This document shows, one piece after another, positions 45,158-54,127 of a DNA stretch of 64,000 nucleotides. The position numbers were made by a program, and so were the translations under genes. Under the pieces are notes generated by a model, which saw only the letters and a program-made list of their open reading frames with translations, ran no database searches and was not told the DNA's origin. Origin of the DNA: Flavobacteriales bacterium (GTDB lineage Bacteria > Bacteroidota > Bacteroidia > Flavobacteriales_D > Crocinitomicaceae); the NCBI GenBank assembly GCA_018883325.1, contig VEQH01000014.1, forward strand, positions 1-64,000, read 5' to 3'. Every line of letters starts with the position of its first letter. Position 1 is the first letter of the stretch.

Positions 45158-45607
45158 ATGAAATTAATTTTAAGTGTATTAATGATAATGACAAATTGTT
45201 TGTTTTCAGCTCAAAATGACATAAGTGAGTTTGCGGGCAAAAACATTGAAAAAATTACCCAGAACACTTTCTTAATTTACATTAAAAATAGCGGTAAGCA
45301 AAACGAAATGAGAATTTGTTGTGAAAAACAGCCTCAATCAAATGGTTCCTCCATTTTTTATTGTTTACAAAACTTTAAAAAAACTGATAAAATGATTATT
45401 GATAAAGGTTTGTGTCATTTAAGAAATGTGGATAATTTATTTGTAATCCAAAAAGTTTACGTTTATGACAAAAAAAGTGAAGAATATTGTTTGGCAGATT
45501 ATAACTCAGAATTATTCGAAATTTCGTTTGGATTAATAGATTTGGAAAAAGTCTTTGTTGGTGGTTTAATTTTCAGTAAAAAAATGATGAGAAGTTGTAA
45601 TACATAA
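45158..45607 (+). CDS. Exported hypothetical protein
   Basis: I place the start at 45158 (MKLILSVLMIMTNC), which gives a good signal peptide ending near FSAQ; a longer reading from 45110 would add 16 basic residues. Mature part about 130 residues, with cysteines in RICCEKQ, FYCLQN, LCHL and SCNT. No family is recognised. It is slightly richer in AT and Lys than its neighbours. It is followed by the hairpin element at 45653. Confidence 0.5.
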   Translation: MKLILSVLMIMTNCLFSAQNDISEFAGKNIEKITQNTFLIYIKNSGKQNEMRICCEKQPQSNGSSIFYCLQNFKKTDKMIIDKGLCHLRNVDNLFVIQKVYVYDKKSEEYCLADYNSELFEISFGLIDLEKVFVGGLIFSKKMMRSCNT

Positions 45608-45652
45608 CATTCTATCCTTCTTTAAATCTAAGTAATCGTGGTTTTTGTTATT

Positions 45653-45763
45653 GATTTCTCCTTTCAGTCGAAATGACTAAACGTCGAGAAATGTTAGCGA
45701 AAATGCGAAGCATTTTCGGGTTTTGTACCTAAAAAAGAGTCATTTCGACCGTCGGGAGAAATC
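45653..45763. repeat. Nested hairpin repeat element (REP-like)
   Basis: GATTTCTCC (45653-45661) and TCGAAATGACT (45668-45678) pair with AGTCATTTCGA (45738-45748) and GGAGAAATC (45755-45763), leaving a 6-base internal bulge on each side. Inside is a perfect 9-bp hairpin, CGAAAATGC-GAA-GCATTTTCG (45698-45718). The GTCATTTCGA...GGAGAAATC wording recalls short repeats I associate with Bacteroidota genomes, so it is probably a mobile REP/MITE-like element. No transposase is in the window. Confidence 0.65.
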
Positions 45764-45815
45764 TAATGGTACGGTTTTGCAGGCTCAATTTCTTTAATAT
45801 TCCTTAAGAAACTGC

Positions 45816-45854
45816 TTAACAATCTTTAACGCCCCTCGAATTTTAACAATTAAC
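45816..45854 (+). promoter_or_regulatory. Four TTAAC boxes upstream of the DegP-type gene
   Basis: TTAAC occurs at 45816-45820, 45826-45830, 45843-45847 and 45850-45854, about 40-80 bases before the start codon. They may form a binding site for an envelope-stress regulator. No TAnnTTTG is evident, which favours a non-housekeeping promoter; this is inference. Confidence 0.4.
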
Positions 45855-45896
45855 TGAAAATAGTAAACTTGCATTAAAATTTTAATACTAAATACT

Positions 45897-47369
45897 ATGA
45901 ACTATCTAGGATTTTTAAAAGTTTTCGGAATTGGAATTTTAGGAGGAACACTCCCTTTGGCGACATTTGTTGTATTAAATCGCCCAACTGACAAATTATC
46001 TGATAGCGTAATTGATGGCAACCGCTACTACAACGCACAGCCTGTTGGCTACAATTTGGCAGGAACATCAGTAGATTTTACAGAAGCATCAGCAAATACC
46101 ATCAATTCAGTAGTGCACGTTACGACAAAAGTTGTTCAAACTACTTTTCAACGTGATCCTTTTCAAGAGTTTTTCTATGGTCCTGGAGCTGGAGGTCGTG
46201 AATTCAAGCAATTTGGTTCAGGCGCAGGTTCAGGTGTGATTATTTCATCTGAAGGTTATATCGTTACAAATAATCACGTTGTGAAAGACGCAAGTGAAAT
46301 TGAAGTTATTCTTAACGACAACTCTAAATATACAGCTAAAATAGTTGGCGCTGACCCATCAACAGATATTGCCGTATTAAAAATAGAGGGCACAGGCTTT
46401 CAACCTATTCCACTCGGAAATAGCGATGATTTAAAAATTGGAGAGTGGGTTTTAGCCGTTGGAAATCCATTTAATCTAACTTCAACAGTAACAGCAGGAA
46501 TTGTTTCTGCAAAAGCTAGAAATATTAATCTTTTGGGAGATAGAACAAATAAAGATGCTGTTCCGATTGAATCATTTATTCAAACAGATGCTGCTGTAAA
46601 TCCTGGGAATAGCGGTGGTGCTTTAGTAAACACACGTGGAGAATTAGTTGGAATAAATACTGCAATCGCTTCTCAAACTGGAAGTTACAGTGGTTATTCA
46701 TTTGCAGTTCCTGTGAATTTAGTTCAAAAAGTAATGCGCGACCTAATTGATTATGGTATTGTTCAACGCGGATATTTAGGTGTTCAAATTGCTGATATCA
46801 CTCAAGAAATCAAAGAAAAAAATAATCTTGTAAACCTTAAAGGTGTTTTCTTAGCAAAAGTGATTGAAGATGGAAGTGCTGATAAAGCTGGATTAAAAGA
46901 TGGTGACGTTATCTTAAAAATTGGAAATAAAGAAGTTAACTCTGTTGCTTCTTTGCAAGAAGAAATTGGGAAAAGACGTCCTGGCGACAAAGTTTCGTTA
47001 ACAATTCGTAAAAAAGATGGTGAAGAGGTTGTAAAAGAATTAGTGCTTCGTAACAAAGACGGAGAAACTACGTTAATGACCAAAGAAGAAATAAAGAAAA
47101 ATTTTGCTTTAGGAGCAACATTTACTGAATTGACAGCTAAAGAGAAAAAAGAATTGAACATTTCATATGGAGTTAAAGTAAGTTCTATCGGAACAGGTAA
47201 ACTAAAATCGATTGGTCTAAAGGAAGGCACGATTATAACAAAAGTAAATAACGAACCTGTTGAAACTGTAGAGCAACTAACTTCAAAACTAAATGGCATC
47301 AATCGCGGAATCCTTTTAGAAGTGATGTCGGAAAGTGGGAAGAGAGATTTTGTTGGATTTGGTTTATAA
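45897..47369 (+). CDS. DegP/HtrA-type serine protease
   Basis: 490-residue periplasmic protease-chaperone. An N-terminal hydrophobic segment (residues 5-27) directs export. Catalytic triad: His127 (TNNHVVKDASEIE), Asp157 (DPSTDIAVLKIE) and Ser239 (NPGNSGGALV). Two PDZ-like domains follow, about residues 280-375 and 395-490. Full length and intact, with a TTAAC-box upstream region. It should degrade misfolded envelope proteins. Confidence 0.95.
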   Translation: MNYLGFLKVFGIGILGGTLPLATFVVLNRPTDKLSDSVIDGNRYYNAQPVGYNLAGTSVDFTEASANTINSVVHVTTKVVQTTFQRDPFQEFFYGPGAGGREFKQFGSGAGSGVIISSEGYIVTNNHVVKDASEIEVILNDNSKYTAKIVGADPSTDIAVLKIEGTGFQPIPLGNSDDLKIGEWVLAVGNPFNLTSTVTAGIVSAKARNINLLGDRTNKDAVPIESFIQTDAAVNPGNSGGALVNTRGELVGINTAIASQTGSYSGYSFAVPVNLVQKVMRDLIDYGIVQRGYLGVQIADITQEIKEKNNLVNLKGVFLAKVIEDGSADKAGLKDGDVILKIGNKEVNSVASLQEEIGKRRPGDKVSLTIRKKDGEEVVKELVLRNKDGETTLMTKEEIKKNFALGATFTELTAKEKKELNISYGVKVSSIGTGKLKSIGLKEGTIITKVNNEPVETVEQLTSKLNGINRGILLEVMSESGKRDFVGFGL

Positions 47370-47524
47370 TTGTAAATAAGGCATAGTTTTTGGTAAATGC
47401 AAAAGCTTCAAAAAAACGAAAAAAAATAGGTCTAAAATTTTAGTAATCGTTTTTTTTGGCGTTACTTTGCCTTCCATTTCTTAAGGGAAATTATTATTAA
47501 TTTAACAGTGAGATAAAGTCTAGA

Positions 47525-48391
47525 ATGAGGCAGTTAAAAATTACCAAATCAATCACCAATCGCGAAAGTCAATCACTTGATAAATATCTACAAGATATTG
47601 GTCGTGAAGAACTAATCACAGCAGAGGAAGAAGTAGAGTTAGCAAGAAAGATTAAAGCCGGAGATCAACGCGCTTTAGAGAAATTAACAAGAGCAAATCT
47701 TCGTTTCGTCGTTTCAGTTGCTAAACAGTATCAAAATCAGGGTTTAACCCTACCCGATTTAATCAATGAAGGAAATCTTGGTTTGATTAAAGCAGCACAA
47801 AAATTTGATGAAACAAGAGGTTTTAAATTTATCTCTTATGCCGTTTGGTGGATTCGTCAATCAATTTTGCAAGCATTAGCAGAACAAGCACGTATTGTTC
47901 GTTTACCTTTAAATCAAGTTGGTTCATTAAACAAAATCAATAAAGCATTTTCTCGTTTAGAACAAGAATTTGAAAGACCGCCTTCAGCTGAAGAATTGGC
48001 AGAAGCATTAGAAGTTCCTGAAGATAAAATTAAAGAAAGTTTAAATGTTTCAGGTCGTCACGTATCGATGGATGCACCACTTACAACCAATGAAGATGGT
48101 GGAACATTGATGGATGTTATGGCAAACAATGATGCTCCAAAAACAGACCACGCTCTAATGGCTGAGTCTTTACAAAAAGAAATCGAACGTTCATTAAGTA
48201 CTTTGACAGATAAAGAAAGAGAAATCATTCGTTTATTTTTCGGTATCGGAATGAACCACGGTTTGACATTGGAAGAAATCGGTGCTAAGTTTAACTTGAC
48301 ACGTGAGCGCGTTCGTCAGATTAAGGAAAAGGCAATCAGAAGGCTTCGACATACTTCGAGAAACAAATTACTTAAATCCTACCTAGGATAA
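47525..48391 (+). CDS. rpoD: Primary sigma-70 factor RpoD
   Basis: 288 residues, lacking region 1.1 and the non-conserved insert, as is usual for the housekeeping sigma of Bacteroidota. Region 2: [20 protein letters not shown] and the [20 protein letters not shown] stretch near residues 98-117. Region 3 follows, then region 4.2 near residues 245-275 with the [23 protein letters not shown]. It directs the TTG/TAnnTTTG promoters seen across this window. A strong terminator follows. Confidence 0.96.
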   Translation: MRQLKITKSITNRESQSLDKYLQDIGREELITAEEEVELARKIKAGDQRALEKLTRANLRFVVSVAKQYQNQGLTLPDLINEGNLGLIKAAQKFDETRGFKFISYAVWWIRQSILQALAEQARIVRLPLNQVGSLNKINKAFSRLEQEFERPPSAEELAEALEVPEDKIKESLNVSGRHVSMDAPLTTNEDGGTLMDVMANNDAPKTDHALMAESLQKEIERSLSTLTDKEREIIRLFFGIGMNHGLTLEEIGAKFNLTRERVRQIKEKAIRRLRHTSRNKLLKSYLG

Positions 48392-48400
48392 TATTTTCAG

Positions 48401-48436
48401 AAAAGGCTATCGGTTGTACAACTGATAGCCTTTTTA
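48401..48436 (+). terminator. Terminator of rpoD
   Basis: AAAGGCTATC-G-GTT pairs with AAC-T-GATAGCCTTT around a GTAC loop (48402-48433), followed by T residues. Confidence 0.85.
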
Positions 48437-48475
48437 GCTTTATACATTCGCAATCAATTAATCAATCAAATAAGC

Positions 48476-49927
48476 ATGGAAACAGTAGTTGGCTATGAAA
48501 AAGAGCTCAAATCTCACATTGAGCGTGAAAGAGCAGCAGTAAAACTGCAAAGTAAAGTTGGAGCTTTGCTCTATGATAAAGGAATCGAATTAGTCCTTTT
48601 CAGAAATCACTTAACTGATGTAACAATTTCAGAAATTTTGAACTTGCATGAATATGCAGGTAAAGTAGTTAATCGACCAATTGATGTTTTCACAACAAGT
48701 GAATTAGCAGAATTGATTCTAGAAATGGAAATCACTTCAGCTAAATTGGATATCGGAAAATTAGCAAGCGAATGGTTAACTGAAGGTTCAAACTTTGAAT
48801 CAAAACAAGATTTCTTAAACGCAAAAATTGGAAATTTAACTTCTGCTGACGGTCAAGAAATTGAACCAAGAGATGTTGTATTGTATGGTTTTGGTCGTAT
48901 TGGACGTTTGGCAGCTCGCGAGTTAATCAAACAAGCTGGTAAAGGTCAACAATTACGTTTACGTGCAATCGTAACACGTGGTTCTTCTGATGCAGACATC
49001 GTAAAAAGAGCTTCTTTACTAAGAAATGATTCAGTTCACGGAGCGTTTAAAGGTTCAGTAATTGAAGATTTAGAAAATAAAACGTTGATCATAAACGGAC
49101 AAATTGTTCAAATGATTGACGCTTCAAACCCTGAAGATATTGATTACACAAAATACGGAATCAATAATGCTTTAATCATTGACAATACCGGAGTTTTCAC
49201 AAATCGTGAAGCATTATCAAGACATTTGAAAGCTAAAGGTGCTGGAAAAGTATTATTAACTGCACCAGGAAAAGAAATTCCAAATGTGGTTTATGGTATC
49301 AATCAAGATACATTAGATGTTGAAAATGAAACAATTTATTCAGCAGCATCATGTACAACGAATGCGATCTCCCCTATTTTGAAAGTTATCAATGATAAAT
49401 ACGGCGTTGTTAAAGGTCACATCGAAACTGTTCATGCTTATACCAATGACCAAAATTTATTGGATAATATGCATAAAAAACCTAGACGAGGTCGTTCAGC
49501 TGCTGTCAATATGGTTATTACTTCAACAGGTGCAGGAAATGCGGTAACTAAAGTAATTCCTGAATTGAAAGATAAATTGACTGCAAATGCTGTACGTGTA
49601 CCAACTCCAAATGGTTCGTTGGCTATTTTGAGTCTTGAATTATCAAAAACAACTTCAGTTGAAGAAGTAAATGCTTTGGTAAAAGATGCAGCCTTGAACG
49701 GTGACTTGGTAAATCAAATCTATTATTCTTTTGACCCTGAATTAGTTTCAAGTGACATTATCGGAAATACTTGTTGTTCTGTTTTCGATTCAAATGCTTC
49801 AATCGTTTCTAAAGATGGTAAAAATGTAGTTTTATATGCTTGGTACGATAATGAGTTTGGTTATACAAAACAAGTTATTCGTTTAGCAAAATATGTTTCT
49901 AAAGTTAGAAGAGCGATTTATTATTAA
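48476..49927 (+). CDS. gapdh: Glyceraldehyde-3-phosphate dehydrogenase, long form
   Basis: 483 residues. The GAPDH core starts near residue 137 with YGFGRIGRLAARELI (NAD-binding), the catalytic cysteine is in SCTTNAISPI near residue 296, and HAYTNDQNLLDN, then RAVNM-type RSAAVNMVITSTGAGNAVTK, and C-terminal WYDNEFGYTKQV complete the signature set. About 135 residues precede the core, helix-rich (for example HIERERAAVKLQSKVGALLY), absent from the standard 330-residue enzyme; Bacteroidota have such long forms. Cofactor preference unclear. A strong terminator follows; rpoD lies upstream behind its own terminator. Confidence 0.93.
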   Translation: METVVGYEKELKSHIERERAAVKLQSKVGALLYDKGIELVLFRNHLTDVTISEILNLHEYAGKVVNRPIDVFTTSELAELILEMEITSAKLDIGKLASEWLTEGSNFESKQDFLNAKIGNLTSADGQEIEPRDVVLYGFGRIGRLAARELIKQAGKGQQLRLRAIVTRGSSDADIVKRASLLRNDSVHGAFKGSVIEDLENKTLIINGQIVQMIDASNPEDIDYTKYGINNALIIDNTGVFTNREALSRHLKAKGAGKVLLTAPGKEIPNVVYGINQDTLDVENETIYSAASCTTNAISPILKVINDKYGVVKGHIETVHAYTNDQNLLDNMHKKPRRGRSAAVNMVITSTGAGNAVTKVIPELKDKLTANAVRVPTPNGSLAILSLELSKTTSVEEVNALVKDAALNGDLVNQIYYSFDPELVSSDIIGNTCCSVFDSNASIVSKDGKNVVLYAWYDNEFGYTKQVIRLAKYVSKVRRAIYY

Positions 49928-49948
49928 TCGTCTAACAATTAAAACTTT

Positions 49949-49976
49949 AAAGGCTCTCAAAAGGAGCCTTTTTTTA
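49949..49976 (+). terminator. Terminator of the GAPDH gene
   Basis: AAAGGCTC (49949-49956) pairs with GAGCCTTT (49964-49971), loop TCAAAAG, then a T run. Confidence 0.85.
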
Positions 49977-50603
49977 TGTTAAGCAATTTGAAAAGCGACA
50001 AAATAGATTTGAAAATAATAGTTGTGATTAAATTAAAAACGAACCAATACAAAATGTTGGAGATTTAGGTACAGATCAGCTACAATCTGTATACGAAAAA
50101 TAACGTATTTCGCCCCTTCTAAATAGAGCTCTGAATGCTTTTATTTTAGCATTTAAAGCGCACTTTTGAAATTATGGTAAATTAATCTTAATGAACCTTA
50201 ACTTCTTAATGGTAAAAACTAACCATTAAGGCATTAAGAAAATTAAGGAAAATTACTGCGTTAAATATAAAATGTTATGGATTTAAGCATTAATTTGGGT
50301 AATTCAATAGAAGAAACACTACACCTTTTTTAAGCCTCAAAAAAAGTCAATCATAAAAGGTGGTAAGAGGAATTTTAATTGTTCTATGTAATTTTTCAAG
50401 TTCTCTTTTTCAACGAAGAAAATTAATCCTATTCAATTATTTATCCCTACGTTTTTGTTTTGATCCTTAAAAACTGTATGAAAAAATTGAATAGAAGGAA
50501 ACTAAATTTCAATCAAACAATTTAGAGAATAAAAATGCTTTTAAGCAAACAAAACGATTTTCCACTTTTTTTTACTAAACTTGAAAAGCCTTAAACAACA
50601 AAC
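49977..50603. other. Gene-free region with several hairpins
   Basis: About 630 bases without a convincing gene. It holds TACAGAT-N8-ATCTGTA (50070-50091), a partly overlapping ATACG/CGTAT pair (50091-50108), AATGCT-N8-AGCATT (50134-50153), and CTTAATGGT (50205-50213) pairing perfectly with ACCATTAAG (50222-50230) within a stretch rich in TTAA-G/C words. It may be decayed mobile DNA or repeat debris; no transposase remnant is readable. Confidence 0.45.
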
Positions 50604-50951
50604 ATGAAAAAAACACTTTTAAGCGTTTCAATAATTGCTATACTTTTTGCTTGTGCAACTCCAAAAAACAACTCTACTTCAACTGATACTAAAGTTGTTT
50701 TGAGTGATTTAGAAATGGGTCAAAAACTTTATCCAGGTTATACGCAAGCTAATTTTGACGAGGGGAAAAACTTATATGACTCAAAATGTGCAGCTTGTCA
50801 CGCTACCAAATCTCCGAGTTCAAAATCTCCAGATGAATGGAAAGGAATTGTGCCAAAAATGAGTGCACTTTCAAATAAAAAAAACAAACCTATTTCAGCA
50901 GCAGAAGAAGAATTGATAACAAAATATTTAGTTACGCTTAGTTCAAAATAA
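50604..50951 (+). CDS. c-type cytochrome lipoprotein
   Basis: 115 residues. A lipoprotein signal (AILFAC, cysteine near residue 17) is followed by a low-complexity Thr/Ser/Asn spacer. A single haem-binding motif CAACH (CxxCH) is near residues 66-70; the methionine in VPKMSAL near residue 89 could be the sixth ligand. Small monohaem cytochrome c at the periplasmic face, likely an electron carrier for a membrane oxidoreductase; partner unknown. Only 64 bases separate it from the NTF2-like gene. Confidence 0.85.
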   Translation: MKKTLLSVSIIAILFACATPKNNSTSTDTKVVLSDLEMGQKLYPGYTQANFDEGKNLYDSKCAACHATKSPSSKSPDEWKGIVPKMSALSNKKNKPISAAEEELITKYLVTLSSK

Positions 50952-51015
50952 AATCTAGCTTGAGAAAATAGCTAATTACTTTTCATAATCTATTAATCAA
51001 TTAGCATCGTTTCGT

Positions 51016-51417
51016 ATGAAACATCTTTTATTCTTATTATTCTTTAATTTTGCGACTATGAATTTTGCTCAAAATCTTAGTACAGAACAAGTGGTGCAAA
51101 ACAATTTAGATGCCTACAACAACCGCGACTTAGAGAAATTTATGTCTTGGTTTTCTGAAGATGTGGAACTTTATAGTTTTAGCGAAATGAAATTAATTGC
51201 AAGCGGAAAACCTGCAATTGAAAAATTATACAAAGAATTATTTGTTGCATCACCTACTCTTCACTCAACTATTTTGAAACGAATCGTTTTCGACAATAAA
51301 GTAATCGACCACGAAAGTATTGTAGGAAGAAAAGGTTCCTCTGAAATTTTAGAAATAGTTATGATTTACGAAGTTAAGGACGGAAAAATTTTCAAAATGA
51401 CATCCATAAGAAAATAA
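51016..51417 (+). CDS. Exported NTF2/SnoaL-like protein
   Basis: 133 residues with a signal peptide (ending NFAQ near residue 19) and one NTF2-like cone fold: VQNNLDAYNNRDLEKFMSWF near residues 27-46 is the typical N-terminal helix, then GKPAIEKLYKELF and a C-terminal EIVMIYEVKDGKIFKM strand pair. Catalytic residues cannot be assigned. Expected in the periplasm; role unknown. Confidence 0.82.
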   Translation: MKHLLFLLFFNFATMNFAQNLSTEQVVQNNLDAYNNRDLEKFMSWFSEDVELYSFSEMKLIASGKPAIEKLYKELFVASPTLHSTILKRIVFDNKVIDHESIVGRKGSSEILEIVMIYEVKDGKIFKMTSIRK

Positions 51418-51480
51418 AAAACGAAACTTCGATTTGACTTGAAAATTAGGTAGTACTTTTAGAAAAAAATAAACGAATTA

Positions 51481-52224
51481 ATGTTAAACGGTAAAAAAAT
51501 TGGAATTGTCTTACCAGCTTACAATGCTGCGTCAACCTTAGAAAAAACGTATTTGGAAATCCCTTTCGATATTATCGACGAAGTAATTTTGGTGGATGAT
51601 GCAAGTAAAGATAATACCTCAGAAATAGCTCGAAAACTAGGAATTAAACATATTATTCGTCACGAAAAAAACAAAGGCTACGGAGGTAATCAAAAGTCTT
51701 GTTATGCCAAAGCACTAGAATTGGAAATGGACATAATCATTATGCTTCATCCTGATTATCAATACACTCCAAAGCTAATTCATTCAATTTCAGGAATTAT
51801 TGCTTACGATGTTTATCCTGTCGTTTTAGCTTCTCGCATTCTTGGTAACGGAGCTTTAAAAGGTGGAATGCCTTTGTATAAATACATTGCTAATCGCTTT
51901 TTAACCTTGAGCCAAAATATTTTAATGGGTCAAAAACTTTCGGAATATCACTCTGGTTACCGTGCATTTTCGAAAGAAGTATTTAGTAAAATAAATATCG
52001 AAAAAAATTCTGATGACTTCGTTTTTGACAATCAAATGTTGGGACAGATTTTCTTTGCAGGTTACGAAATTGGTGAAGTTACTTGTCCTACAAAATACTT
52101 CGACGAAGCATCCTCCATTAATTTTAAACGCTCGGTTCAATATGGATTAGGAGTTTTGGGCGTTTCTATTTCCTATCGTTTAGCAAAGTGGAAAATCTAC
52201 ACTTCTTCAATTTTTAAAAAATAG
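51481..52224 (+). CDS. Family 2 glycosyltransferase (DPM1/undecaprenyl type)
   Basis: 247 residues, GT-A fold only, no terminal membrane domain. GIVLPAYNAASTLEKTYLEI at the N-terminus, DEVILVDDASKDNTSE (DDASKDNT near residues 38-45), KNKGYGGNQKSCYAKAL, then the metal-type LHPDYQY near residue 97 and the acceptor-side SGYRAFSKEVF near residue 158. Resembles polyprenyl-phosphate sugar transferases; donor unknown. Stands alone between genes of other type. Confidence 0.88.
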   Translation: MLNGKKIGIVLPAYNAASTLEKTYLEIPFDIIDEVILVDDASKDNTSEIARKLGIKHIIRHEKNKGYGGNQKSCYAKALELEMDIIIMLHPDYQYTPKLIHSISGIIAYDVYPVVLASRILGNGALKGGMPLYKYIANRFLTLSQNILMGQKLSEYHSGYRAFSKEVFSKINIEKNSDDFVFDNQMLGQIFFAGYEIGEVTCPTKYFDEASSINFKRSVQYGLGVLGVSISYRLAKWKIYTSSIFKK

Positions 52225-52402
52225 ATTGCAGAAATTTTAAGACTTTGAATAATTTAATTATTCGCTTTAATTCCAGCAGATTATCCTCCGAAGTTGTTTG
52301 TGAAAATGGGTGTATTCATTCATTTATTTAAACTTATTTTTTCTCTCAGGCAACCCTTTGTTTTTGACTTTTGTATCTAAGTCAACTTTAAAATTATTTA
52401 TC

Positions 52403-53548
52403 ATGAAATCATTTTTATTTTTTAAGAAATTGACCTTAGTAGGACTTTTCTTTGCAGCAGTTTCTTCAAGCAATTCTTTTGCTCAAGATGTTTACACACA
52501 AAACACTTCTGGTCCAGGTATTTGTGATGGCTCTGCATATTTAGACTCAGCTGTTATTGCAGTAGCAAACGACATCCAATGGATTCAGGTAAACACAACT
52601 ATTCAACAAGGAGGAACGTATGTTGGTGACTTGTGTGAAGGAACTTACACTGTTACCTATACAGATGGATCGGGAAATCCAATTACGATGACATTTACGA
52701 TTGGTGCAAATTCTCCTAATCCGTGTTCTGGTTTTGTTGTATATGCAACTGGTTCAAATGTAAGCAATCCCAATTTTTGTGACGGAACTGCTAGTGTTCA
52801 AGTTAACGGTGGAACTGCTCCTTACGTTTATTCATGGTCAAACAATGATGTGACAAGCACAATCTCTAATTTATGTGTTGGATCCTATACTTGTCAAGTT
52901 TACGATGCAAATGGCTGTTTGGGAACCACGAATGTTAATATTGGTGATAATTCAATAAACAATGTTGATACCACAATAACAATCATCAACAATACATTTC
53001 CTGGAGATAGTACTTTAGATGTTATTGGTAATCAAATGATTGAAGATTGTAATCTTGACATCATTCAAATTGGAGGAGCCACAATCACAAACGCAACAGT
53101 AAGCAACGATGGGGTTGACTTGACATGGACATTAACTGATTTGCAAGGAAATACACTAGCGACTTACAACGTAAATTATCCAATTGTTATTGATTCTAAC
53201 GGTGTTTATCAAGCAACAGTTGTCATTACTTGCTTTGGAAAATCACTTGACACCTATCAAATAACAATTGTAGATCAGGTTCAATTAAGTCAAGCTGTAA
53301 GTATCAACGAAAACAACCTTGAAGGAATTAAATTTAACAATCCAATCAATGAAGCACTTAATGTTCAATTCCCTACTACAGGAAATTATAATTTAACAAT
53401 CGTTGATTTGAGCGGTAAAAAAGTAGCCGCTGCTTCGTATATGAATGTAAATGAAGCAAGTGTAAACACTAACTACTTAAAATCTGGAGCTTACCTTTTG
53501 ACTGTAACTTCTGGAACTGCTCAAGTAAGCATTAAACTAATAAAATAA
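52403..53548 (+). CDS. SprB-repeat protein with T9SS type A sorting domain
   Basis: I place the start at 52403 (MKSFLFFKKLT), 31 codons inside a longer frame, because it begins a good signal peptide (ending SFAQ). Of 381 residues, two repeats of the SprB-like type are visible, the second reading FCDGTASVQVNGGTAPYVYS then GSYTCQVYDANGCLG; cysteines in them are conserved. The C-terminal ~80 residues (from about residue 305, GKKVAAASYMNVNEAS to VSIKLIK) are a type A sorting domain, so it is secreted by the type IX system and anchored or released at the cell surface. A possible adhesin. 39 bases upstream of the ECF sigma gene. Confidence 0.88.
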   Translation: MKSFLFFKKLTLVGLFFAAVSSSNSFAQDVYTQNTSGPGICDGSAYLDSAVIAVANDIQWIQVNTTIQQGGTYVGDLCEGTYTVTYTDGSGNPITMTFTIGANSPNPCSGFVVYATGSNVSNPNFCDGTASVQVNGGTAPYVYSWSNNDVTSTISNLCVGSYTCQVYDANGCLGTTNVNIGDNSINNVDTTITIINNTFPGDSTLDVIGNQMIEDCNLDIIQIGGATITNATVSNDGVDLTWTLTDLQGNTLATYNVNYPIVIDSNGVYQATVVITCFGKSLDTYQITIVDQVQLSQAVSINENNLEGIKFNNPINEALNVQFPTTGNYNLTIVDLSGKKVAAASYMNVNEASVNTNYLKSGAYLLTVTSGTAQVSIKLIK

Positions 53549-53587
53549 GTAATAAACTTTAACAAGAAGCTTGAATAACCATTCTTT

Positions 53588-54127
53588 ATGATAACAAAAG
53601 AAGTTATTATTGGTTTTTCTAAAGGAGAAAAGGCTGCATTTGATAAAATCTATGCGGCCTTCTCCGCTTCTATGTTTGGTATTTGTCTCCGTTATGCTCG
53701 ATGCCGCGATGATGCACAGGATATTTTGCAAGAATCGTTCATTAAATTATACAACTCAAGAGAAACAATAAATCCTGAACTCCCCATTGCTCCTTGGGTA
53801 AAAACAATCACAATTCGAACAGCATTGAACTACATCAAAAAAAACTATTCCACGATTCTTATTGACGATGAAATGCGATTTGATAAAGCTGTTTTTGAAG
53901 AAGATATTGAAGTAGATAAACAAGTATTAATGGATAAATTGATTACCATTTTGCAACACTTACCCGACGGTTACAGAACAGTTTTCAATTTATATACAAT
54001 TGATAATTTGACACATAAAGAAATTTCAGCTTACTTAGAAATTTCTGAAGGAACCTCAAAATCCCAGTACTTTAAGGCAAAGAAAATGATACAAGAATTA
54101 CTCACAGCAGAAAAACAAATGCTATGA
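53588..54127 (+). CDS. ECF-family RNA polymerase sigma factor
   Basis: 179 residues: region 2 (about residues 22-88, with RDDAQDILQESFIKLYNSRE then the WVKTITIRTALNYIKKN stretch) and region 4 (about 120-170, HTH in NLTHKEISAYLEISEGTSKS). It lacks extra domains, so it is a minimal extracytoplasmic-function sigma. Its stop codon overlaps the start of the following gene (ATGA), so the two products are made together. The partner appears to be its membrane-bound regulator. Target promoters are unknown. Confidence 0.93.
   Translation: MITKEVIIGFSKGEKAAFDKIYAAFSASMFGICLRYARCRDDAQDILQESFIKLYNSRETINPELPIAPWVKTITIRTALNYIKKNYSTILIDDEMRFDKAVFEEDIEVDKQVLMDKLITILQHLPDGYRTVFNLYTIDNLTHKEISAYLEISEGTSKSQYFKAKKMIQELLTAEKQML

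Noticed and set aside
45653-45763. Simple terminator for the hypothetical gene
   Set aside because: Long nested structure with a bulge and no T run after the outer stem.
46802-47302. 166-codon open frame on the minus strand inside the DegP-type gene
   Set aside because: It mirrors a well-supported protease gene, lacks family features and has biased composition (Ser/Phe/Pro rich) typical of antisense shadows.
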